Source of the DNA: Gammaproteobacteria bacterium
GTDB taxonomy: Bacteria > Pseudomonadota > Gammaproteobacteria > Burkholderiales > Nitrosomonadaceae
Assembly (NCBI GenBank): GCA_030431985.1
Contig: JAUIIB010000013.1
Coordinates: 1 to 64,000, forward strand
Length of the DNA: 64,000 nt
Reading direction: 5' to 3'
Under the pieces are notes generated by a model, which made no database searches, had not been told where the DNA came from, and worked only from the letters and a program-made list of their open reading frames with translations. Positions within the stretch are counted from its first letter, which is position 1, and the number at the start of each line of letters is the position of its first letter. Below are positions 21,371 to 30,677 of this stretch, in pieces. A program made the translations under genes and the position numbers.

Positions 21371-23065
21371 ATGCATACGCTTCTTACATACATCATGGTC
21401 TTCCCACGGCGCAGCGCGTTTGTTTTATTTGCGCTTTTGGTTGCCGGCATAGCAGAAGGGCTCAGTCTCACGGCCTTGCTACCGCTGTTATCAATTGCTG
21501 TAGGTGAGTCATCTGATGATTCAAGTATCAACAAATTTATGGAAGACTTGTTTTATAAGCTCGGTATCGAGCCGTCGTTAGACATGATTTTGATTATTAT
21601 CGTCGGCGGCATGTTCACAAAGGGGGTAATATTGTTACTTGCCAACCGTCAAGTTGGGTACACGGTTGCACATGTCGCAACGGCACTTCGCCTTAATCTT
21701 ATTGAAGCATTACTTGCCAGTCGCTGGCAATATTACCTACGTCAACATGTCGGCTCACTGGCTAATTCAGTCGCCACAGAAGCCTATCGTGCAGCCAATG
21801 GTTTCGAACACAGTGTCATTGTATTGGCTTTGGCTATTCAAGTAATTGTTTATGCAGTCGTTGCGGTGTTTATTTCATGGCAGGCAACACTCGCATCATT
21901 ATTGATCGGACTGTTTTTACTTGTTGTTTTACATCGTCTGGTGCGCGCAACCCGCCGCGCAGGCGCAAATCAGACACAGTTATTACGCTATCTCCTTGCT
22001 TACTTGTCAGATGTTCTAAACTCTGTCAAATCACTCAAAGCTATGGCAAGAGACAATGTTGCTGATGCAATTCTTCACGAACAGACTCAGCAATTGGAAA
22101 AAGCGACTCGACATGAAGTAATGAGCCGGGCAGCATTGATGGCCTTGCAAGAACCGATCCTAGCTGCCATAACAGCGGCCGGACTTTATTTGGCGCTAGT
22201 CACTTGGAAGCTGTCACTGCCTGAAGTCATGGTAATGGTTTTTTTATTAACGCGCATACTTGGCCTGCTCAATAAAACTCAACGCAAATACCAGCAGTTG
22301 GCCGCCCAGGAAAGTGCCTATTGGGCATTACGCAAGGCGGCCGAAGAAGCTGCTGCTTCAGCAGAACGTAATACGGGCACCGACGAACCCAGTTTACGTC
22401 ATTGTATTGCCTTACGGCAGGTAGCATTTAGTTATGGTGAGAAGACTATCTTTAAGGATTTGAATTTAGAAATTCCAGTTAAGACATTTACTGCTGTAAC
22501 CGGACCATCCGGTGTTGGAAAAAGCACTTTGATTGATCTATTGTGCGGATTAGCTGAACCAGATTCGGGAAAAGTATTGATTGACGGCAAATCGTTGCAT
22601 GATATCGATCTCAGAAAATGGCGACATATGATCGGCTACGTTTCCCAGGATACGATTCTATTACACGATACAATTCTAAATAATATCGTGGTTGGCGAAC
22701 CAACGTTAACTATCGAAGATGCTGAACGTGCCCTATATCAGGCAGGCGCTTGGGAATTTATCAGTACATTGCCTGATGGTATACAAACTGTCGTCGGCGA
22801 GCGCGGCGGAATGCTCTCCGGCGGACAGCGTCAGCGTATTGCAATTGCGCGGGCACTTGCTCATGGTCCTACTTTCCTGATCATGGACGAACCCACCAGC
22901 GCATTAGATCCTGAAAGTGAGAAAACTATTTGTGAAACGCTGCAACAGTTATCGAAGCAACTGACAATCATTGCAGTCTCGCATCAGCCTGCGGTTATCG
23001 ATGCTGCAGACCGAGTATTTATGCTTTCGCATGGATCGGCAAAAACGTTATCGAAAGGTGTATAA
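21371..23065 (+). CDS. ABC exporter, fused membrane and ATPase domains
   Basis: A 564-residue half-size ABC exporter. The N-terminal transmembrane domain (about residues 10-310) has several hydrophobic helices. The C-terminal ATPase has Walker A GPSGVGKST (near residue 378), signature LSGGQRQR (near 481) and Walker B FLIMDEPTSALD (near 501), followed by the SHQP switch His. It belongs to the lipid/peptide exporter superfamily; the substrate cannot be assigned. It lies 166 bases after lolD without a specific partner gene, so a stand-alone promoter is likely. Confidence 0.85.
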   Translation: MHTLLTYIMVFPRRSAFVLFALLVAGIAEGLSLTALLPLLSIAVGESSDDSSINKFMEDLFYKLGIEPSLDMILIIIVGGMFTKGVILLLANRQVGYTVAHVATALRLNLIEALLASRWQYYLRQHVGSLANSVATEAYRAANGFEHSVIVLALAIQVIVYAVVAVFISWQATLASLLIGLFLLVVLHRLVRATRRAGANQTQLLRYLLAYLSDVLNSVKSLKAMARDNVADAILHEQTQQLEKATRHEVMSRAALMALQEPILAAITAAGLYLALVTWKLSLPEVMVMVFLLTRILGLLNKTQRKYQQLAAQESAYWALRKAAEEAAASAERNTGTDEPSLRHCIALRQVAFSYGEKTIFKDLNLEIPVKTFTAVTGPSGVGKSTLIDLLCGLAEPDSGKVLIDGKSLHDIDLRKWRHMIGYVSQDTILLHDTILNNIVVGEPTLTIEDAERALYQAGAWEFISTLPDGIQTVVGERGGMLSGGQRQRIAIARALAHGPTFLIMDEPTSALDPESEKTICETLQQLSKQLTIIAVSHQPAVIDAADRVFMLSHGSAKTLSKGV

Positions 23066-23273
23066 CGATTAATCGTTTTTTGCATTTGCATAAACAAGTT
23101 GCGAAAAACCAAGATAATCATAACAAAAGCAATCAGATGACTTTCATTCTTACGCCTGGGTTATATACAACACCATGTATCTGGTTCTAAACAAACCAAG
23201 CCGGTAATTTTTAACTGAAAAGTCTATCGACAAATATCAAAAATGAGTTATCGCTGGATCTGCACGATTGGCA

Positions 23274-23846
23274 TCATGAATGCCGTGAAAGAATATCGGT
23301 GAATCCTCGATCAATATTAATTTTGGTCGCATTAGCCAGATGATTGTAGAAAACAGCCATCCCTGACATCGCAATAATTTCCATAATCTCCTCTTCGTCG
23401 AATCCATGCGCCTTCAGAACCTGAAAATCTTGTTCGCTGGAAGCATGCGAATCTTTCGCAAGTTTGACGGCAAAATCAATCGCCGCTTTGTCCTTGGCAC
23501 CGTCTGATTCATCAATCGTCTTATTTTCAATAAGGCTTTTTATCTGGGCTTTTGATACGCCAATGTTCAAACAAAACGCATGATGTGCAGCCTCACAATA
23601 ATGGCAAGCCTTCAAAGCAGAAATTGCCACAAAAATCATTTCTTTTAATCGCCTTTCTACCTTGCCGCTCGTTAAAATATGATTCATAACCGGCCAAATC
23701 CCATTCAGTGATTCTGGTGAAGATGCCCATACACGAAAAAAATGGGGTGTAAATGGTGCGTTCAACGCTTTTTTGATCTGATTAAATGTTGCCTCAATTT
23801 CAGGTGTTACTGTCGCATCATCGATTAGCTGACTGACTGTTCTCAT
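23274..23846 (-). CDS. AhpD-like / carboxymuconolactone decarboxylase family protein
   Basis: A 190-residue peroxidase-related protein of the AhpD-like fold. The redox centre CHYCEAAHHAF (near residues 91-101) has the CxxC plus downstream His of alkylhydroperoxidases. A helical C-terminus with an IMEIIAMSGMAVFYNHLAN block completes the fold. GGAG lies upstream of the ATG. It stands alone and no AhpC-type partner is adjacent. Peroxide detoxification is inferred from the family. Confidence 0.85.
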   Translation of the reverse strand: MRTVSQLIDDATVTPEIEATFNQIKKALNAPFTPHFFRVWASSPESLNGIWPVMNHILTSGKVERRLKEMIFVAISALKACHYCEAAHHAFCLNIGVSKAQIKSLIENKTIDESDGAKDKAAIDFAVKLAKDSHASSEQDFQVLKAHGFDEEEIMEIIAMSGMAVFYNHLANATKINIDRGFTDILSRHS

Positions 23847-24159
23847 TGAATTCTCCGAACCATGGTTTAAAGGAATACAGATGATAATTCAATCTGCAAT
23901 TCACACACAAATTGACTTATATTGATTGCATTAGAAGCCGTTTTTAACGGATACTTTGCAACTGCTGATAACCACAAAGTGAACATAGCGCTGTCGTTTT
24001 AGATGAGGAATGACAACGATGCATTGTAGGTAACGCACCACAGCATCGCAAAAAATACAACTGTCAATCATTCTAAAATCGCAATACTTAGTTTCGCAGG
24101 ATTATGATGAATCAACTAGCAGAACATCTTGCAATAACGGTAAATATAAATACACGTAA
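23847..24159. other. Intergenic stretch without a recognised gene
   Basis: A 313-base gap between the AhpD-like start and the sixA end. A 29-codon frame opens at an ATG near 24103 and runs into the end of sixA on the other strand, but has no supporting similarity. I see no convincing terminator, PhoB box or RNA gene. Confidence 0.4.
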
Positions 24160-24669
24160 TCAGATAATTTCTTTAGGACGGGTCAAACTGTAAAATTGAC
24201 AATATTTATTCGATATATTCTGCCATTGACAGTCTATAGAAATTTTAGCTACGGCACATGTCGTCATCAGCTTACCGTCACTTCCAGGCTTGGCCTTTCT
24301 GCATAGCACCTGCAGCAACAAATCTAATCCGGGATTATGGCCGATCAATAACACCGATTTATTCTGCTCTGGTATTGCGCGGATAACCTTCAATAATATA
24401 TCCAGGTTCGCTGCATAAATCCGGTTGTCAAAACCAATTTCTTGCGCTTGTATATCAAGTCCACGGGAAAAAATCAGTGCCGTTTGATACGCACGCAACG
24501 CCGGTGAGCTGATAATGACTTTAGGCTTATCCGCTTGTTTTGCCAACCATGCAGCCATCTTGGGCGCATCTGTTATACCACGTTTAGAAAGCGGACGCTC
24601 AAAGTCGCTGACGACTTCTTTTTTCCAATCAGATTTTGCATGGCGCAACAGGTACAGTGTATGTGTCAC
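24160..24669 (-). CDS. sixA: SixA-type phosphohistidine phosphatase
   Basis: A 169-residue histidine-phosphatase-superfamily protein. The catalytic RHA motif is in LYLLRHAKSDW, the second His in LLIGHNPGLD, and KRGITDAPKMA is a SixA-type segment. E. coli SixA dephosphorylates phosphohistidine on phosphotransfer proteins; the target here is unknown. The start is GTG at 24669, 28 bases after the parA stop; an in-frame ATG at 24780 would overlap parA by 83 bases and adds non-family sequence. It is the last gene of the run that starts with the glycosyltransferase. Confidence 0.8.
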   Translation of the reverse strand: MTHTLYLLRHAKSDWKKEVVSDFERPLSKRGITDAPKMAAWLAKQADKPKVIISSPALRAYQTALIFSRGLDIQAQEIGFDNRIYAANLDILLKVIRAIPEQNKSVLLIGHNPGLDLLLQVLCRKAKPGSDGKLMTTCAVAKISIDCQWQNISNKYCQFYSLTRPKEII

Positions 24670-24697
24670 AATATCGATCTCAAAAATGATTAACCGG

Positions 24698-25444
24698 CTA
24701 TCCGCAATGAATGCTCGTTTTAATTTCTTCCCAGAGTGCCTGATAGGCTTTTGCCGCCCGGCTACTTTTGGCGAAAACAAGAACCGGTTGCCGGTGAACG
24801 CCCATTTGCTCTACATCACTTGCATAGGGAATGTAGCTTTTTAATACGCGCACGTGCTCGGGTGGGTTTTCGATAATTTGTTTATGGAGCTTCTTCCGGT
24901 TATCCACCATGGAAAAAAATGTAACAAGCTTTGTACGGACAATATTTAGTTTCTTACAAAAATCAACTATCTGGTCTAAAGTCCGTAGAGACAATGTAGT
25001 CGGAATTGTCGGTATAACTACAACGTCAGCGGCCACCAATGTATTTTCAGACACCAGCGATATACTTGGCGGACAATCCAGAAAGATATAGTCGTAAGCA
25101 TTAGCCAGCGGTTTGAGCAATTTACGTATGCGGGTATCGGACTTTTTGGTCACATCCAATTCCAGATCAAGGTTACGGTAAGAGAAATCGGCGGGTATCA
25201 GATCCAGGCTTGAATAATCGGTCCCCTTGATCACATCTTCGAGTGTTTTTTTACCGGTCAGCAAACCCTTGCTACCTTTTTTAACTTTGGGCTTGATACG
25301 AAAGTAGTAACTGGCCGCCCCCTGCGGATCAAGATCCCAAACCAGTGTTCTGGCGCCCTCATGTGCCGCGAGATAAGCCAGGTTAACTGCTGTCGCAGTC
25401 TTTCCGATACCACCCTTGACGTTATAACAAGCCACTATTTTCAT
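24698..25444 (-). CDS. ParA/MinD-family ATPase coupled to a CHAD gene
   Basis: A 248-residue ParA-type ATPase. The deviant Walker A is KGGIGKT (residues 10-16) with the signature lysine, followed by WDLDPQGAAS (switch I) and FLDCPPS (Walker B-like). No N-terminal helix-turn-helix is present, so it resembles small ParA proteins that position cargo. Its ATG overlaps the TGA of the CHAD gene by four bases. No parB gene or parS-like site is adjacent, and the chromosomal parAB locus is not here. The cargo is inferred to be linked to the CHAD protein (polyphosphate). Confidence 0.85.
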   Translation of the reverse strand: MKIVACYNVKGGIGKTATAVNLAYLAAHEGARTLVWDLDPQGAASYYFRIKPKVKKGSKGLLTGKKTLEDVIKGTDYSSLDLIPADFSYRNLDLELDVTKKSDTRIRKLLKPLANAYDYIFLDCPPSISLVSENTLVAADVVVIPTIPTTLSLRTLDQIVDFCKKLNIVRTKLVTFFSMVDNRKKLHKQIIENPPEHVRVLKSYIPYASDVEQMGVHRQPVLVFAKSSRAAKAYQALWEEIKTSIHCG

Positions 25445-27066
25445 GATGTTTTCCTTTTAGGGTGATGAACGCGTATTGCATCAGCAAAAGTAGATTCTTT
25501 ATCAATTTCAGAGAATACTTTGAAACACTGTGCGAATTCACTCCGAACCGCTATTTTACGATCATTGAGCTTTTCCACGAGCACCCCCATTGCCATAATT
25601 GTTTTCGTATCCGCCAGTCCTTCCTGCAGCATCTGCTCCGCAAAACCTTTTAATTGTTGTATCTGCACGCACAAATCCTGAAAATCACCAAGATTATCCT
25701 GCAGGCGCTTTAGTATTTTTAGCAGCTTTTTAATGGATTGACCAGCATAGCAGTCCTCAAAGAATTCGATCAGATAACGAAATTTTTTACAGGTTTTACG
25801 CAGCTCATGCAAATCGTCATCGGGAGATTGTGGTGTTATGCTTTCACCTTCTTTAAGTATGCGCTTGTAAAGTCGCCAAATACGCAATCGCGCGACATCT
25901 CTGGCCGGTCTAACAGCACCAGCCCCTTCCTCTTGCAAGCACTCTATCTCCGGCACTTCACTTAAAATATCGCTGTTTACAACCACTCTTTGCCATTCAC
26001 TGATTATTTTTTGATACCGCTTTGAATCGAGCATGCGGCACATGCGGTCATGCTCTATTTTCCAATGGCGTTCCAAAAAGACACGAAAAATTGCTAGATC
26101 ACTCTGCAGTTCAAGCGGCAGTTCACGCACATGGCCATCAAACTTGAGTAGATATACATCCAAGTCTCTAGTTGGCGTTGTTATCTTACCAAGCCAGGAG
26201 AATTCTCGTTTAAAAAAAGCCAACACATTGTCTGGAAAAACATGCTTGACCTGCCCCAGAATTGAACGAATACGCCTTACAGCAACACGATAATCATGAA
26301 GAAATTCTGTATCAACAGCACTGCGCAACCCAGGCTCGTTAATCTGCATGATGTTAAACATATGAGATAACACGGTGATCACAGCTTCACGGGTATCCAA
26401 TGCATACTCGAGCTTTCGAGGCACGTTGATTTTTTTTAGGTCCGACTCATGCCCGGTTACTGTGAGTAGACTCTCCAATAAATCACGCTTAGCTTGATGT
26501 AATTTTAAATGTTCAGAAATTAGATCTAAAACTCGTCCGAATACTTTTTGATACCCTCTTATCGATATTATATTCAGGCGATCATCAAGTCGCTTTTTAT
26601 CGGTTTCGTCTTGTATTAAATAGCTTTCTACCTGAAGTACGGCCAGCGTTTTATTTTCCTGGTTCAGGATAAGTAATCGCTTACGTCTAATGGTTAGCTC
26701 CGCAACTGCGATTAACGCTCTTATTCCCAGAATATTATTGAGTAACTGATAATATACGCGTGACGTAATATCCTTTGAAAATTTTGGAACAGCATTGAGT
26801 GTTAGCTCACAAACATTACTGCCAGTTGACTTGTCATGGATAAAAAAAACACCTTTACGATTATTCTTACTTTTACCGACGGACTCTTCCCATCCGCAGA
26901 TATAGTTTCTTTGATACAGCCGCCAGTCAAAGGAATCAAGATAATAACGCTTTAACAATGAATGATCGGTTTCATACAAAATAAACTCCTGCTGCAATAA
27001 TTTAAAAACCGCATCACTCCCGTCATTTTGTCCGAGTAAAAATTGTGCGCGATGTAAAGGTTTCAT
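25441..27066 (-). CDS. CYTH-like/CHAD domain protein (polyphosphate-binding)
   Basis: A 541-residue protein. The N-terminal ~200 residues resemble a CYTH-like triphosphate tunnel fold (YYLDSFDWRLYQ, a LTIRRKR strand, LQVESYL). The C-terminal part is a CHAD domain with conserved His/Arg/Lys patches HDYRVAVRRIRS (near residue 258) and LHELRKTCKKFRYL (near residue 422). CHAD domains bind inorganic polyphosphate and target proteins to polyphosphate granules in Ralstonia (published family knowledge). The CYTH half is divergent and its catalytic acidic residues are not all recognisable, so hydrolysis is uncertain. It is downstream of the DAG kinase by 79 bases and coupled to parA. Confidence 0.85.
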   Translation of the reverse strand: MKPLHRAQFLLGQNDGSDAVFKLLQQEFILYETDHSLLKRYYLDSFDWRLYQRNYICGWEESVGKSKNNRKGVFFIHDKSTGSNVCELTLNAVPKFSKDITSRVYYQLLNNILGIRALIAVAELTIRRKRLLILNQENKTLAVLQVESYLIQDETDKKRLDDRLNIISIRGYQKVFGRVLDLISEHLKLHQAKRDLLESLLTVTGHESDLKKINVPRKLEYALDTREAVITVLSHMFNIMQINEPGLRSAVDTEFLHDYRVAVRRIRSILGQVKHVFPDNVLAFFKREFSWLGKITTPTRDLDVYLLKFDGHVRELPLELQSDLAIFRVFLERHWKIEHDRMCRMLDSKRYQKIISEWQRVVVNSDILSEVPEIECLQEEGAGAVRPARDVARLRIWRLYKRILKEGESITPQSPDDDLHELRKTCKKFRYLIEFFEDCYAGQSIKKLLKILKRLQDNLGDFQDLCVQIQQLKGFAEQMLQEGLADTKTIMAMGVLVEKLNDRKIAVRSEFAQCFKVFSEIDKESTFADAIRVHHPKRKTS

Positions 27067-27145
27067 ATCATTGAACAGTCAGTCCGCTTAAAGCGTTTAA
27101 TAAACAACGCTATTTCATAACATCTGAGCTGTTGATTTTACAACG

Positions 27146-28129
27146 CTAACTGACATTAGGTGATATCTGGTAGGTTTCAACAGGCTGCATATTGAATTCC
27201 GGTGGAATAAGCACATGTATTGGACTTGGATTAATACTGAATTGTACTGCTCCTTCCGCTTCAATGTCACGATAACGGAAGTAATCACCATCCACCTGCA
27301 GCGGATAAGATTGTTCATGCAATGTACACACAATATTCTGTCCTGAAAAATACTGCATTGGCAAGTTAGCAGGTTTACGTTGCAGAATTTTTATTGCCTT
27401 AATGAGTTCATGTTGATAGCGTGCTCCTGGTAGAAAACCGACAACCAATTCACGTTTCGAAGGATTTGCCGCGGGGACTAATTGCAGATTCCTGGCATAT
27501 GCTGAGCTGTTGGCAACAATGATATAACCCGATTTACGGTCTACGACCAAATGCCCGTCAACGTTGACAGAAACAGTTGGATGGTGCAATGAACACAACG
27601 CTTTAATACCATGCCAGACATAAATTGAATCGTTCAATGGACTCCTGCGCTTACCGATATATTTGACAGTTAATGAATCCAGTCCCATCGAGGCCATGTG
27701 AAAGAAAGGTTTCTTACCCTTGATACCCTGGCCACTAATTAAACCGTAATATTGCTGCAAACAATTACCCGCTTCAATAGTCTGCACTAAATCATCTGTC
27801 AGTACACTCATGCCGTAAGCACGCGCAAAAAGCGACTCATTCCCACCAGGCACAGCATACAACGGCGTTCTCGTTTTACTAATCACGCTCAACAATTTTC
27901 TGACAGTGCCATCGCCTCCGACAATCACGACAAGATCGCTTTCGGCAATTATCTCCTTTATGCGCTTGTAGGCTTTAGTCTTTTTTTCCGATGGAAGAAC
28001 CGTGACCTGTTTACCCTGGAAAGTGAGTTCTGTTGCCATACGCTCAGCGGTTTGTAGCGTATTCCTAGCACTGGAAATAGGATTGTAAAAAATAATAATT
28101 TTTTGTGGAGAAGGTATCTTAATCAGCAT
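27146..28129 (-). CDS. Diacylglycerol kinase-family lipid kinase
   Basis: A 327-residue member of the DAG kinase/sphingosine kinase family. The N-terminal NPISS block, nucleotide-binding VVIVGGDGTVRKLL (GGDGT near residue 73) and YAVPGGNESLFARAYGM blocks are diagnostic. The C-terminal half is the beta-sandwich lipid-binding domain with an LQVDGDY motif. It would phosphorylate diacylglycerol or a related lipid to return it to phospholipid synthesis. It follows the glycosyltransferase by 91 bases on the same strand, and the intervening gap holds repeat copy 2. Confidence 0.85.
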   Translation of the reverse strand: MLIKIPSPQKIIIFYNPISSARNTLQTAERMATELTFQGKQVTVLPSEKKTKAYKRIKEIIAESDLVVIVGGDGTVRKLLSVISKTRTPLYAVPGGNESLFARAYGMSVLTDDLVQTIEAGNCLQQYYGLISGQGIKGKKPFFHMASMGLDSLTVKYIGKRRSPLNDSIYVWHGIKALCSLHHPTVSVNVDGHLVVDRKSGYIIVANSSAYARNLQLVPAANPSKRELVVGFLPGARYQHELIKAIKILQRKPANLPMQYFSGQNIVCTLHEQSYPLQVDGDYFRYRDIEAEGAVQFSINPSPIHVLIPPEFNMQPVETYQISPNVS

Positions 28130-28185
28130 TGCTTATCATGATTATCAAATAAACCAAGCGCCCTAACCTCTGATATCCCAAGGAA

Positions 28186-28216
28186 TGTCGTCATGAGTTA
28201 TGTGCAATTCTGTTTG
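28186..28216 (+). repeat. Dispersed intergenic repeat, copy 2
   Basis: The partner of 21221-21251 with five differences in 31 positions. It lies in the gap between the glycosyltransferase end and the DAG kinase start. It carries the shared CGTCATG and CAATTCTG blocks. Confidence 0.4.
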
Positions 28217-28220
28217 TCTT

Positions 28221-29267
28221 TTAGACAAGATTAACGGTCAGTACTCTAACGTCCGACCAAATCTGACGGCACCATGCCTGGTCAATAGACGGCATTCCAC
28301 TTTTAATCCACTGCACCAAGTATTTTGCGGTATTAGGATAAGTGATACGCTTTGCTGTTGTCGTATGAAGCCAATTTTCAATTAAGTTTTGATCGACTTT
28401 TTCCATCACTTGACCGTACCCCAATTCAGCTAATGCGGCAGCATTAGAGGCCTGCTCCATCTGACCATGCACGGGTTTTACTAAAATTTTTTTACCCAGA
28501 TACAACGATTCACTGGCCAACTCAAAGCCGGCGTGACAGATAATACCGGCGCAATCGTGCAAATCTTTCTGAAAGCCTTTCAATGACAACGGCTTACATT
28601 GAATATGCGCAAAACCCAGCGCTGGATCTGGATAAAATGAATACACGACAAATTCAAAATCTTTAAGCGATCCAAGTACTGCAATCAACTGCTGCTGATC
28701 CTCAAATGGCAAATAAACAACAATTTTGTTTTTCTGAATGGTTTTCGATACAGTTGGTGTGTCGATAATCGGTGGCAAAATTGGCTGGTCGAAATGGTGC
28801 CAGTGTAAACCGATACCGACATTAACCGGCGCAAAATTCTTCATCACCGATTCAGCAAAAGGATTGCTGCCTGCACGCGGGATGTTGTACTGAAATGCGT
28901 ATTGGTGGCTAACACCTATCGTTTTCTTTTTCTGCCTGCGTGCCGACCAGGCCGTCACAGGCTCAAAATCACAAATAACAAGATCATAATCACTCAGGTC
29001 CAATCGTTTAATATCATTGATCAAACGAATGGGGCTTGATTTAAAAACTGTTTTAATTGGATTAATTTTGCCGTTTTTAATACTAAATGTCAGACCTTTG
29101 CACCACTGATGATCTTTAAAAATCTCCATATCAAAGAACTGGTCCTTTGGCCGACCTGTAAACTGATAATCAACGGCGATATCCGCCGCGTGCAGTTCCC
29201 TGGCCATAATCCGGCCACGTGTAATATGTCCGTTACCGGTACCTTGAATGCCGTAAAATATTTTCAT
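28221..29267 (-). CDS. MJ1255/VC2487-type glycosyltransferase, candidate lipid glycosyltransferase
   Basis: A 348-residue GT-B-fold protein. It opens with MKIFYGIQGTGNGHITRG, typical of the MJ1255/VC2487 family related to MurG and MGDG synthases. The C-terminal half has the donor-site pattern ICHAGFELASESLYLGK followed by KPVHGQMEQ. The acceptor is not known from sequence. The position directly before a DAG kinase and behind a PhoB-box-like promoter suggests diacylglycerol as acceptor (inference). The ATG at 29267 gives the family N-terminus; an extended reading to 29288 adds seven residues. Confidence 0.78.
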   Translation of the reverse strand: MKIFYGIQGTGNGHITRGRIMARELHAADIAVDYQFTGRPKDQFFDMEIFKDHQWCKGLTFSIKNGKINPIKTVFKSSPIRLINDIKRLDLSDYDLVICDFEPVTAWSARRQKKKTIGVSHQYAFQYNIPRAGSNPFAESVMKNFAPVNVGIGLHWHHFDQPILPPIIDTPTVSKTIQKNKIVVYLPFEDQQQLIAVLGSLKDFEFVVYSFYPDPALGFAHIQCKPLSLKGFQKDLHDCAGIICHAGFELASESLYLGKKILVKPVHGQMEQASNAAALAELGYGQVMEKVDQNLIENWLHTTTAKRITYPNTAKYLVQWIKSGMPSIDQAWCRQIWSDVRVLTVNLV

Positions 29268-29428
29268 AGTATGACTGTACTCAAACAATTAAAATTTGAA
29301 CTTGAAACAATAATGAATTGCCAACAATTTCAGGCATAACCGCAAAATTGTTCACCCCATATCGATAAACAGTGAACATGAATGGTTGAATCTATCCAGA
29401 ACGAACACCTTAGATTAAGATGCTGGGA

Positions 29429-29462
29429 ATTCTAGAACGGCAATGTGACAATAAAATGACGT
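29429..29462 (-). promoter_or_regulatory. PhoB-box-like promoter of the glycosyltransferase operon
   Basis: On the minus strand ACGTCAT TTTA TTGTCAC (29445-29462) matches 11 of 14 heptamer positions of the enterobacterial consensus CTGTCAT N4 CTGTCAY. Ten bases later is TAGAAT (29429-29434), a 5/6 match to the -10 hexamer. This is the spacing seen in PhoB-activated promoters such as E. coli phoA. Transcription would start about 155 bases before the gene. The remaining bases of the 358-base gap 29268-29625 show no gene. Confidence 0.7.
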
Positions 29463-29625
29463 TAATCAGCTTGTAGTACAACAGCGCCTACACCAACAAT
29501 ACAACTTATAAATCATTGATGCGTGCAGTAGAATTCTTTAAACGCCAGACAATACAATGCTTGTGTTTACGCTTGACTCTAATCTCGATAAAAAACTGTC
29601 AATTTAATTTGCTTGCCGGAATCAG

Positions 29626-30597
29626 TCAGTCTGCATCTGACTGTGAATACGTTGAATAATTCATGTAATGCGTAGTATCGTCACGGTGTCCCGGCACCCA
29701 CTGCCTGATTCTCTCCCGGTGTTGCGCATACCAGGACCTACCGATGCTAAGTGCTTTTTGCTGATAAATCGGGTTATTGACTGAATCCATGTGATCGGGC
29801 AGATCATAGTTTTTCAGAGGATGATTGATATACAAAACATAATTACCAATCACGGCTTCTGTTATTTTCGCATTGGCTATCATCTTTTCCCGGAGAATCA
29901 CGGACGCAATGCCACGCGCCGACCACTGCAATCCGCCATATGCTCTTGCCTTAACACCGTTGAATGTAAAACTGCGCCAGCCCGAGCCGATGGAAAATAC
30001 TTTAATACTTGTACCTTTCCAAATTTTTGCAGCATGTAAATAGGCACCAAGCCCGGGATTGTTCATACCCACACCACCGTCGATACGCCAACAATCGTCT
30101 TCCATTCTCACGGGAGGATAATAAGAAGGTGCTGCCGTACAAGCATCAGCGATTTCACAAAGCAAAAAATCGGGTTGAATTTGAGTAGTAAAAATCTCCA
30201 GTTGATCCAGATCCAAATTGAAACACGGGATAAATATCTGTTTGTCGAGTGATGACAACCTCAAATTGCCGAGCTGTTTTTGTAATGTTCGGGTTTTTGA
30301 AACACCGGTATATTTCGGTCGAATTTGCAATTTGCTCATCAACCGGTTCATCCAGTGCTCCACCATCATGTTTTCCAACAAATGTTCCTGCTGTATTAAT
30401 TGAATGATTGCAGTTGCACTCATCTTACGGCCCAATATCAGACAGGCTAACATACCTCCTGAAGATGAACCGGCGATTAAATCAAACAAATCATAGGTAG
30501 AAACACCGGTATCTTCTTCCATAGAAGCCAGTACGCCCAGCTGTATTAACAAATGACTACCACCACCGTCCAGGCTTAATACATACTTGGGATGCAA
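29626..30597 (-). CDS. Patatin-like phospholipase
   Basis: A 323-residue patatin-family lipid acyl hydrolase. The oxyanion block DGGGSHLLIQLGVL is followed by the nucleophile elbow GSSSG (Ser near residue 47), and the dyad Asp is in DGGVGMNNP (near residue 172). It would release fatty acids from membrane lipids. There is no ATG at the expected position: the TTG at 30597 is six bases after GGAG and is preferred; the TTG at 30612 is the alternative. It lies 80 bases downstream of the PlcP-like gene. Confidence 0.85.
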   Translation of the reverse strand: MHPKYVLSLDGGGSHLLIQLGVLASMEEDTGVSTYDLFDLIAGSSSGGMLACLILGRKMSATAIIQLIQQEHLLENMMVEHWMNRLMSKLQIRPKYTGVSKTRTLQKQLGNLRLSSLDKQIFIPCFNLDLDQLEIFTTQIQPDFLLCEIADACTAAPSYYPPVRMEDDCWRIDGGVGMNNPGLGAYLHAAKIWKGTSIKVFSIGSGWRSFTFNGVKARAYGGLQWSARGIASVILREKMIANAKITEAVIGNYVLYINHPLKNYDLPDHMDSVNNPIYQQKALSIGRSWYAQHRERIRQWVPGHRDDTTHYMNYSTYSQSDAD

Positions 30598-30677
30598 TAA
30601 AATCTCCGGCAAATAGAAATTAATAACTTTGGCTGCGCTATAGTGACTAAATTGTCAACATCTTCAAACCTGGAAAC

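Noticed and set aside
24103-24192. Short plus-strand frame of 29 codons with GCAGGA upstream
   Set aside because: It overlaps the end of sixA on the opposite strand and shows no recognisable motif.
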